Source: Cyclobacteriaceae bacterium
Lineage (GTDB): Bacteria; Bacteroidota; Bacteroidia; Cytophagales; Cyclobacteriaceae
Direction of reading: 5' to 3'
Assembly: GCA_022841475.1 (NCBI GenBank)
Contig: JALHRJ010000008.1
Location: 48,565 to 112,564, forward strand
DNA: 64,000 nt
The notes beneath the pieces were generated by a model. That model ran no database searches. It saw only the letters and a list, made by a program, of their open reading frames with translations, and had not been told where the DNA came from. The translations under genes and the position numbers were made by a program. Below, piece after piece: positions 17,375 to 24,666 of this stretch (position 1 is its first letter; each line of letters opens with the position of its first letter).

Positions 17375-19339
17375 ATGGGAAAGTGGTTTGCTACAACGCT
17401 GTTTTTTTTACTCACCTTATCATCATGCTCCGATCCGGAAGAACCTAAAACTCCGCTTCAATTGGGTGAGTTACGTATCGGTACCTATGTACTTAACCTT
17501 ACCGATCTCACTCAAAATTCTGCTGCACCTGTTAATCAACCCATTGAAGGAAAATTTTCTGCGCCTCTCAATGAAGCTTCTGTTGCAACAGCCGTCAAAC
17601 TAAGAACAAAAGATGGTGTCGAGGTACCGCTTACTTTTTCCTTTCTCGATAACAACAAAATATTTTCTGGTGTATCAACACTTAACTTACAACCCAACCA
17701 GGATTATGAATTGATTATTTCAGATCAACTCACAGGTGCCAATGGCGAAGTTTTCCCTGGAATCACTGTAGCATTTCGAACGATTCCTGGTAACCTGACA
17801 GTAACCTCCTTAAAAATTGGTGGCTTCGAAGTGTTAAACACAGCTCCTGTAACCAATGTCGATCAAAACACAACTATTGAAATAACTTTTTCAAACCCCA
17901 TTGACCCTCTACAGGCAACCACTTCTTTTTTTAAAGTTATACATACCAGCAGTGTGCCACTTTCCTATATTCTATCAGACGGAAATACTAAGGTAACCTT
18001 ATCATCCACTCAAAAACTTCCTTCGTTGTCGCGACATCAGCTTTGGATTTCCAATGAGCTCAAAGGATCGAACCTTGAAACGTTTAGCCAGTTTACAAAA
18101 TATTTTTATACACAGGTTGATCCAGTGCCCAAATTTCCAATCATCTCAGATGAAGAACTGCTGACACTGGTTCAACAACAAACATTTAAATACTTCTGGG
18201 ATTTTGCACATCCGGCCAGCGGCATGGCCCGCGAGCGAAACACTTCTGGCAATACAGTAACCAGTGGCGGTTCCGGCTTCGGAATTATGACCATTATTGT
18301 AGGCATTGAGCGAGGGTTTATTACCCGGCAACAAGGAGTAGAACGCTTAGACAAAATTATGGACTTTCTTGAAACTGCTGACCGCTTTCATGGAGTTTGG
18401 TCGCATTGGATAAACGGCAATACAGGTGACGTAATACCTTTTAGCACCAAAGATAATGGTGGTGATTTAGTAGAGACTTCTTTCCTGGTGCAAGGGCTGA
18501 TCACTTTTCGTCAATACCTGCAGCCTACCGATACAGTCGGGAATAATCTAATCAATAGGATCACGAAAGTATGGGAAGAGGTTGAATGGGACTGGTATAG
18601 AAAAAATAATGAGAATGTTTTATATTGGCATTGGTCGCCCAATTACAATTGGGAAATGAATTTTGCCATGTACGGATACTTTGAACAACAGATAACCTAC
18701 TTCCTGGCAGCAGCTTCTCCAACACACAGTATTCCAAAGATTGTTTATACCAATGGCTTTGCCAGAAATGGAAGTATTGTGCAGAACAATACTTACTATG
18801 GAATCAATTTGAAACTGGGCGGGTTGTTCCCCTTGTTTTGGGTTCATTATTCTTATTTAGGATTGGACCCGCACTTCTCTGACGACTATGCAGATTACTG
18901 GGAACAAAATGTTAACGCATCACGCATCAATCATGCGTATGCCATTGCAAACCCTAAAAAGTTTGTTGGTTATAGCGATTCCAATTGGGGCCTGACATCC
19001 AGTGATAATCAGAATGGATATGGCGCCCATTCTCCGGCCAATGATATAGGAGTAATCACACCTACTGCGGCTCTTTCTTCGTTTCCTTACACACCCGTTG
19101 AATCGATGAAGGCTTTAAAGTTTTTTTACTATTCTATGGGCGATAAGCTTTGGGGCCCCTATGGATTTTATGATGCATTTAACATTACACAAGGTTGGTA
19201 TGCCAATTCGTACCTGGCGATTGATCAGGGACCAATTATAATTATGATTGAAAATCATCGCACTGGCTTACTTTGGGATTTATTTATGTCGGCCCCGGAG
19301 GTGCAAAGTGCAACTGCAAAATTGAATTTTGTCTATTAA
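17375..19339 (+). CDS. GH144-type endo-beta-1,2-glucanase lipoprotein
   Basis: A 654-residue lipoprotein (lipobox LTLSSC, Cys near residue 18). Two Big_5 Ig-like domains (~25-130 and ~140-245) precede a glycoamylase-like alpha/alpha barrel (~255-650). The catalytic domain shows FKYFWDFAHPASGMARERN, GSGFGIMTIIVGIERGF and KDNGGDLVETSFLVQGL. This is the PF10091 fold, of which the characterised Bacteroidota members in CAZy family GH144 cleave beta-1,2-glucan (sophorooligosaccharides). The Ig domains resemble that of the upstream LamG protein and probably act as spacers on the surface. The start ATG at 17375 gives a clean signal (MGKWFATTLFFLLTLSSC). Confidence 0.85.
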   Translation: MGKWFATTLFFLLTLSSCSDPEEPKTPLQLGELRIGTYVLNLTDLTQNSAAPVNQPIEGKFSAPLNEASVATAVKLRTKDGVEVPLTFSFLDNNKIFSGVSTLNLQPNQDYELIISDQLTGANGEVFPGITVAFRTIPGNLTVTSLKIGGFEVLNTAPVTNVDQNTTIEITFSNPIDPLQATTSFFKVIHTSSVPLSYILSDGNTKVTLSSTQKLPSLSRHQLWISNELKGSNLETFSQFTKYFYTQVDPVPKFPIISDEELLTLVQQQTFKYFWDFAHPASGMARERNTSGNTVTSGGSGFGIMTIIVGIERGFITRQQGVERLDKIMDFLETADRFHGVWSHWINGNTGDVIPFSTKDNGGDLVETSFLVQGLITFRQYLQPTDTVGNNLINRITKVWEEVEWDWYRKNNENVLYWHWSPNYNWEMNFAMYGYFEQQITYFLAAASPTHSIPKIVYTNGFARNGSIVQNNTYYGINLKLGGLFPLFWVHYSYLGLDPHFSDDYADYWEQNVNASRINHAYAIANPKKFVGYSDSNWGLTSSDNQNGYGAHSPANDIGVITPTAALSSFPYTPVESMKALKFFYYSMGDKLWGPYGFYDAFNITQGWYANSYLAIDQGPIIIMIENHRTGLLWDLFMSAPEVQSATAKLNFVY

Positions 19340-19349
19340 ACTTTATAAA

Positions 19350-21641
19350 ATGAAAACGCTCTTCAGTTTTGCTGTTATGATACTGATAGTATCGTGCAGC
19401 CAGGTATCCTATAGCCAGGGTTCACAAAAAAAACAAGCGGGTATTGATAGTCGTGTTGACTCCGTGTTGAGTTTAATGACGCTGGAAGAAAAAATTGGTC
19501 AACTCAACCTTCCATCGGCAGGTGCTTTTGTTACGGGTGCAGTGGGGAGTTCCGATATTGCCAAAAAAATTGAAGAAGGAAATGTGGGCGGTCTGTTTAA
19601 TATAAAAACAGTCGCCAACATTAAGGAGATGCAGCGGATTGCTGTGGAGAAGAGCAGACTTAAAATACCGTTGATTTTTGGCATGGATGTAATCCATGGT
19701 TATGAATCGGTGTTTCCCATACCGTTGGGTCTGAGCTGCAGTTGGGATATGAACTTGATTGAAAGAAGTGCACGAATTGCAGCTGTAGAGGCCAGTGCCG
19801 ATGGCATTAACTGGACGTTCTCACCCATGGTAGATATTTCTCGTGATCCTCGTTGGGGTCGCGTATCTGAAGGCAGCGGTGAGGATCCATACCTCGGCTC
19901 TCAAATAGCAAAGGCCATGGTAAAGGGATTTCAAGGCGATGATCTATCTGCCAACAACACCATCATGTCATGCGTAAAACACTATGCACTTTATGGGGCG
20001 TCTGAAGCCGGTCGCGATTATAATACAGTAGACATGAGTCGTCATCGGATGTACAATGAATACCTGCCGCCATACAAAGCAGCAGTTGATGCCGGGGTAG
20101 GAAGTATCATGACTTCCTTCAATGAGATCGATGGCATTCCGGCTACAGCTAATAAGTGGTTGCTCACGGATGTGCTTCGTAAAGAGTGGGGCTTTAACGG
20201 ATTTGTAGTCTCTGATTATACCGGGGTAAGTGAAATGGTTACTCATGGTTATGGAGACTTACAATCAGTCTCTGCGAAAGCCGTGGGTGCAGGTCTTGAT
20301 ATGGATATGGTAAGTGAAGGATTGTTAACTACGTTGGCTAAATCAGTGCAAGACGGCAAGATTACCGCAAAGCAAATTGATGAAGCTTGTCGTAGAATAT
20401 TAAAAGCAAAATTTTTATTGGGTCTTTTTGATGATCCCTATAAGTATTGTGACGAGGGTCGTTCAAAAAGTGAAATATTTAATGCGGCCAACAGGGCCGA
20501 AGCCCGCAGTACTGCAGCTCAAAGTTTCGTGCTGCTCAAAAACAAAAACAATGTGCTTCCTATTAAAAAGTCAGGAACCATTGCATTGATAGGTCCGCTG
20601 GCGGATGCTAAAGAAAACATGACCGGAACGTGGAGTGTGGCAGCCAGATTTTCTGAATCTATTTCGGTGTTAGAGGGTTTGCGAAAGGCGGTGGGTGCTA
20701 ATGCTAAAGTGGTTTACGCCAAAGGATCTAATCTTGATGAGAATGAAACGCTTGAAGCAAATGCCACGATGTTTGGTAAATCCCTGCATCGCGACAAGCG
20801 CTCGGCAGCAGAGCTAAGAAGCGAAGCGGTTCGTATTGCAAAGCGTGCCGATATTATTGTTGTTGCTGCCGGAGAGGCAGCCGAAATGAGTGGTGAAGCG
20901 GCTAGTCGTACAAATATTGAAATTCCAGAAACCCAAAGAGAGTTGATAAAAGAACTTCTTAAAACTGGTAAGCCAGTTGTGCTGGTACTATTCACGGGTC
21001 GTCCATTAGCTTTAACATGGGAAGAGGAAAATGTGCCAGCGATATTAAATGTTTGGTTTGGCGGCAGTGAGGCTGGTGATGCCATTGCGGATGTCTTGTT
21101 TGGTGATGTGAATCCATCGGGAAAATTGTCCATGACTTTTCCTCAAAACGTTGGTCAGATACCCTTGTATTATGCACATAAAAATTCGGGTAGACCATTA
21201 AGTGGACCGTGGTTTCAGAAATTCCTGTCTAATTATCTGGATGTTTCCAACGATCCGTTGTATCCATTTGGGTTTGGTTTGAGCTACACCAATTTTACTT
21301 ACAGCGATATTACGTTAAGCACACGTGAAATAACTTCGGCTGATTCTTTGCGTGTATCCATCAATGTAACCAACACCGGTACCCGTGACGGCAGCGAAGT
21401 CGTTCAATTGTATATCCGTGATTTGGTAGGTTCCGTTACCCGTCCGGTCAAAGAACTAAAGGGATTTCAAAAGATTGCTCTTAAAGCAGGAGAAACCAGA
21501 ACGGTGAATTTTACATTGGGGATGCAAGATTTATCCTTTTATAATCCAGACCTAAAATTTGAAACCGAGCCCGGTGAGTTTCATGTATTTATTGGAGGAA
21601 ACTCGCGGGATGTGAAACAGGCAGCATTTGTCCTGAAATGA
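19350..21641 (+). CDS. GH3 family beta-glucosidase
   Basis: A 763-residue BglX-like GH3 enzyme starting at the ATG ten bases after the GH144 stop. Its N-terminal signal (LIVSCSQ) may be a lipobox. The (beta/alpha)8 domain carries FSPMVDISRDPRWGR and SGEDPYLG. The nucleophile Asp is in GFVVSDYTGVSE (residue 289). The C-domain (ALIGPLADAKENMTGTW) and a fibronectin-III-like domain (GSEVVQLYIRDLVGSVTRP) follow. Together with the GH144 gene it should degrade sophorooligosaccharides to glucose in the periplasm, as known for the paired GH144 and GH3 enzymes in Bacteroides. It is the last gene of the locus. Confidence 0.93.
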   Translation: MKTLFSFAVMILIVSCSQVSYSQGSQKKQAGIDSRVDSVLSLMTLEEKIGQLNLPSAGAFVTGAVGSSDIAKKIEEGNVGGLFNIKTVANIKEMQRIAVEKSRLKIPLIFGMDVIHGYESVFPIPLGLSCSWDMNLIERSARIAAVEASADGINWTFSPMVDISRDPRWGRVSEGSGEDPYLGSQIAKAMVKGFQGDDLSANNTIMSCVKHYALYGASEAGRDYNTVDMSRHRMYNEYLPPYKAAVDAGVGSIMTSFNEIDGIPATANKWLLTDVLRKEWGFNGFVVSDYTGVSEMVTHGYGDLQSVSAKAVGAGLDMDMVSEGLLTTLAKSVQDGKITAKQIDEACRRILKAKFLLGLFDDPYKYCDEGRSKSEIFNAANRAEARSTAAQSFVLLKNKNNVLPIKKSGTIALIGPLADAKENMTGTWSVAARFSESISVLEGLRKAVGANAKVVYAKGSNLDENETLEANATMFGKSLHRDKRSAAELRSEAVRIAKRADIIVVAAGEAAEMSGEAASRTNIEIPETQRELIKELLKTGKPVVLVLFTGRPLALTWEEENVPAILNVWFGGSEAGDAIADVLFGDVNPSGKLSMTFPQNVGQIPLYYAHKNSGRPLSGPWFQKFLSNYLDVSNDPLYPFGFGLSYTNFTYSDITLSTREITSADSLRVSINVTNTGTRDGSEVVQLYIRDLVGSVTRPVKELKGFQKIALKAGETRTVNFTLGMQDLSFYNPDLKFETEPGEFHVFIGGNSRDVKQAAFVLK

Positions 21642-21686
21642 TAGCGATGAGGCTTTCTCAAAAGTCAATCAATAAGTGAAATGTTC

Positions 21687-21709
21687 ATTCCGGCCCTTTG
21701 AGCCGGAAT
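21687..21709 (+). terminator. Terminator-like hairpin after the GH3 gene
   Basis: ATTCCGGC at 21687-21694 and GCCGGAAT at 21702-21709 form a perfect 8-base stem with a 7-base loop, followed by TTCATTCT. It lies 45 bases after the end of the glucan locus and is the best candidate for its transcription end. Confidence 0.55.
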
Positions 21710-21734
21710 TTCATTCTACCCTTTCTTATCTGGG

Positions 21735-21790
21735 ATTGCGGGTCAAAGCCTGCCTTTGCCGAAGCGGCTACGCGCAGGCAGGCCCGCAAT
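21735..21790. repeat. REP-like palindrome
   Basis: An outer stem ATTGCGGG/CCCGCAAT (21735-21742, 21783-21790) encloses GCCTGCCT/AGGCAGGC (21748-21755, 21776-21783) and a small GCCG/CGGC tip. The motif ATTGCGGG recurs at 37490 with the same partner CCCGCAAT, so it belongs to a dispersed family. Confidence 0.6.
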
Positions 21791-21815
21791 GACGGTCTGA
21801 CTTTTGAGACAGTCA

Positions 21816-22766
21816 TTAATTCTTCTTTTTGCTACCCTTGCTTTTTTGTTTACTCATGCCCCCATGCACTGCACTGGTAGAGCGTGGTGGTTTGGCATTA
21901 TCAGCTTTAAATCTATCTGCGTGCGTTGTCACTTTTGGTTTGTATTGATGTTTGATCTGAATGATTCGAGAGATTCCAAATGCTACAGAAAGGTAAATTT
22001 CTCTTCGTTGTCCATATAAATCTGGCGCTCCCGGGTTGCCATTAAAATCAGGTGGGCCTGCAGGACTTTTCAATTCATTGATATAGGCTGAAGTACGAGT
22101 GTCAAAAATTCCAAAGTTGGCCCGGCCATCAAAGTTGAGACTCCAGTCATCGTTCAAATCAAAATCCGATCGGAACCCTAATGCAGCAAACAACTGAAAG
22201 GCGTTAAATTTATCTTTCGAAACATATACTTCATTATCAAGTTGCGGTACAAATACTCCATCATATACTTGCTCATAGCCCGGATCGGTTGGAATACTTA
22301 CTCCAACAGGATATCGTAATTTGGTTGCCTGGTCAGGTGATGTTATTGTGAAAGTATCCTCACCTTTAATTAAAAAACTAGGCGTAATAGCGGCTACCAA
22401 ACTTAGTCTGAAAAAAGACATGTCGTTAATATGCAACTTGAGTGCTACAGGAACACTGAAATAATTCATCTGTACATTGCGCGTACCTACATCTCCACCG
22501 GTGGTGTTCTTGATGATAAATTTTTGTCCTGTTTGCGTGTAGTTGGGTGTTAGCAATAATCCATGACCTACCCTGTCATAGCCATAAGCAAAACCAATAG
22601 GTGTTGCCCGGATAGTAAACTTGCCAACAAATCGTGGGTCTTTTGCTAAGCCCTGATCAACCGTAAAGGGAAAGTTAAAGCCACCAAATACTCCAAAGGC
22701 TTCAATATCCTGAGCGTAGGTTTGAGTAATTATTAAAAATAAAAAGCCAGTAAAAACGGCTCTCAT
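21816..22766 (-). CDS. Outer-membrane beta-barrel protein with basic tail
   Basis: A 316-residue protein with a signal peptide (cleavage near TQTYA/QD) and a beta-barrel-like body (FGVFGGFNFPF, NYFSVPVALKLHI, FFRLSLVAAITPSF, FQLFAALGFRSDF). The final ~45 residues are hydrophilic and end in a lysine-rich stretch (KQKSKGSKKKN), which is unusual because barrels normally end on an aromatic strand. The tail could be cytosol-like junk or a periplasmic or surface extension. The family is not recognised. It converges on the GH3 gene. Confidence 0.7.
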   Translation of the reverse strand: MRAVFTGFLFLIITQTYAQDIEAFGVFGGFNFPFTVDQGLAKDPRFVGKFTIRATPIGFAYGYDRVGHGLLLTPNYTQTGQKFIIKNTTGGDVGTRNVQMNYFSVPVALKLHINDMSFFRLSLVAAITPSFLIKGEDTFTITSPDQATKLRYPVGVSIPTDPGYEQVYDGVFVPQLDNEVYVSKDKFNAFQLFAALGFRSDFDLNDDWSLNFDGRANFGIFDTRTSAYINELKSPAGPPDFNGNPGAPDLYGQRREIYLSVAFGISRIIQIKHQYKPKVTTHADRFKADNAKPPRSTSAVHGGMSKQKSKGSKKKN

Positions 22767-22974
22767 TGCAGGTGTCAGGTTGGGTGAAAAGTCACTTAAA
22801 TCAATTCAGAAGCCATTTTTTTGCTATTGGCAGAATTACAAATCTAAGATAATTAAACGAATTAACACGGCCTTTAATGCATCACTTGCGGTATTTTTGG
22901 CTGGTTTTACCGATAAAAACGACTAAGGGTTTCACAGAAAATTTTGTGCCTGTAGAGCTCCTATAGAAACACTT

Positions 22975-23727
22975 TTAATGAGAACCTACTAGTGTCTTGA
23001 GACCAATCGCATTAATGCCAAGTTGAATAATCAGCATGGAGGTATTGGCACGGGCTGTATCAAACGTAACAAACCCATCGGGGTCAAGTTTCACTGAATT
23101 GCGAACTACATAATTCACTTCATCGCCCCAGAGATAAAGTACCCGCAGTGTAAACCCAGGATGACTTCTCTTTTTAGGGTTGGTATAGAACCCTGCTCCT
23201 AAACCATAATTCACGCCAGTGTCCTTTACATTGTTGATCACTTCGCGTTGGTCGTCATTAAAGATAAAGTCAATCAGGTTTTTGTTGATCTTGGTTTTAG
23301 TATTGTAAAGTTTTAGTCCCACGAGTCCATCAAGAAAGGGTGTTATGGATCCGTGTTCATATTTAGGACGTAGCCTGCCAATTGCATTCCAGGTAAAAAC
23401 ATTGTGTGTAGTCTTAAGTGCGGGTGCCGTGGTGGTAGCTGGAGTTTTTTCCTGACCGTAAGTAAAATAACCAAAATCGAGGCCGATAAGAATGGGTGAG
23501 GGTCTGTTCTCTAATAAAGGACTAACTACAAGGCCCGTTCCCACACCAAAACCAAGATTACCAAAGTCGTTATTAATTACCTTCCTGAATTCCGGGGAAG
23601 GAATTGCCATTTGGCCCGTCAGATAAAAGTTGATGTATGAAAATTTTAATGAGTCAGAATGCTGGCCATAGGAAGCCCTCAGGCTTGCGCATGAAAGTAA
23701 TAGGATGAAAAGAAGTTTGGTTTTCAA
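22975..23727 (-). CDS. Outer-membrane beta-barrel protein, yebC operon
   Basis: A 250-residue protein starting with TTG at 23727, one base after the yebC stop. The signal peptide (LLFILLLSCASLRASYGQ) begins at once, which supports this non-ATG start. The body alternates strands (NFYLTGQMAIPSPEFRKV, FGVGTGLVVSPLL, LIGLDFGYFTYGQ, TPFLDGLVGLKLY), consistent with a small outer-membrane barrel. No named family. Translation is presumably coupled to yebC. Confidence 0.72.
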   Translation of the reverse strand: MKTKLLFILLLSCASLRASYGQHSDSLKFSYINFYLTGQMAIPSPEFRKVINNDFGNLGFGVGTGLVVSPLLENRPSPILIGLDFGYFTYGQEKTPATTTAPALKTTHNVFTWNAIGRLRPKYEHGSITPFLDGLVGLKLYNTKTKINKNLIDFIFNDDQREVINNVKDTGVNYGLGAGFYTNPKKRSHPGFTLRVLYLWGDEVNYVVRNSVKLDPDGFVTFDTARANTSMLIIQLGINAIGLKTLVGSH

Positions 23728-23728
23728 C

Positions 23729-24436
23729 TCATGCTAAGTTATGATAAACGTTCTGCACATCATCATCTTCTTCCAGGGCACTTACACATTCCATTACTTC
23801 ATCCTGTTCGGCTTCACTTAATTCTTTGGTTGCATTGGGAATATACTGGAGTTCTGAACTTTTGGGTTCCAGTCCTTTTGACTCGAGAAATTTTGCCATG
23901 TGTCCAAACTCGGTAAACTTGGTATACACGATAATTTCTTCTTCCTCCCGTTGAATATCTTCGGCTCCGGCATCAATCAGATCCAATTCCATCTCATCCA
24001 GATTTAATTTGGAAGGATCAAATTTAAAAATACCCTTTCGCTCAAACATAAACGCAACGGAACCGGAGTTGCCCATATTGCCGCCATGCTTCGAAAAACG
24101 CAGTCGTATATTGGCTACGGTTCGGGTCGGGTTATCGGTTGCACATTCCACAACCACGGGTACGCCATGGGGTGCATAACCTTCATAGATTATTTCCTCA
24201 AAATCTTTTTCTTCTTTACTCGATGCTCTTTTGATGGCTGCATCCACACGGTCTTTAGGCATGTTCAACCCCTTGGCATTTTGAATGGCCATGCGCAACC
24301 GGGGATTGTTATCGGGGTTGGGTCCGCCTTGCTTTACGGCTATGGCAATATCCTTACCAATGCGTGAAAAACCTTTCGCCATTTTATCAAAGCGGGCGAA
24401 CATTTTGTGCTTTCTCTTTTCGAAAATACGTCCCAT
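23729..24436 (-). CDS. yebC: YebC/PmpR family transcription or translation factor
   Basis: A 235-residue YebC/TACO1 homologue. Diagnostic segments are MAKGFSRIGKDIAIAVKQGG, PDNNPRLRMAIQNAKGLNMP, then IIYEGYAPHGVPVVVECATD and NPTRTVANIRLRFSKHGGNM. YebC proteins act as DNA-binding regulators (PmpR) and, in recent work, as ribosome-associated factors that relieve stalling at proline stretches; which role applies here is not told by sequence. The N-terminus MGRIFEKRKHKMFARF is the normal start for Bacteroidota members. The beta-barrel gene follows one base after its stop. Confidence 0.96.
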   Translation of the reverse strand: MGRIFEKRKHKMFARFDKMAKGFSRIGKDIAIAVKQGGPNPDNNPRLRMAIQNAKGLNMPKDRVDAAIKRASSKEEKDFEEIIYEGYAPHGVPVVVECATDNPTRTVANIRLRFSKHGGNMGNSGSVAFMFERKGIFKFDPSKLNLDEMELDLIDAGAEDIQREEEEIIVYTKFTEFGHMAKFLESKGLEPKSSELQYIPNATKELSEAEQDEVMECVSALEEDDDVQNVYHNLA

Positions 24437-24506
24437 AAATACAGTTATTGAGGGGTAAAAATAGAGCGAGATTCTGACTAGTAAAAATTTAGTTTTCGTC
24501 CGTCAG

Positions 24507-24522
24507 CGAACAAATTCGTTCG
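24507..24522. promoter_or_regulatory. Imperfect palindrome, possible operator
   Basis: CGAACAAATTCGTTCG is a palindrome at 14 of 16 positions. It lies in the 230-base gap between the divergent yebC and permease genes, about 145 bases before the permease start. A regulator site is possible; nothing else in the gap is recognised. Confidence 0.25.
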
Positions 24523-24666
24523 ATTCGGAACAGGCTCAGACCATCAGGCCGCATATTATGAGCTCTAAATAAGGTTTGACTGATGGCATCAGGATTGTAT
24601 GGAAGCGTCTGGTTGCCGATGCAATTATATCCAATGATTTGTAATCTGGTCTTAAAACACTAACAT

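Larger units (their letters stand above)
21656..21809. repeat. Nested palindromic element with outer inverted repeat
   Basis: TCTCAAAAGTCA at 21656-21667 and TGACTTTTGAGA at 21798-21809 are perfect 12-base inverted repeats. They enclose two further palindromes, a GC-rich hairpin (21687-21709) and a REP-like stem (21735-21790). The element fills nearly all of the 174-base gap between the convergent GH3 and beta-barrel genes. No coding sequence is present. Confidence 0.6.
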
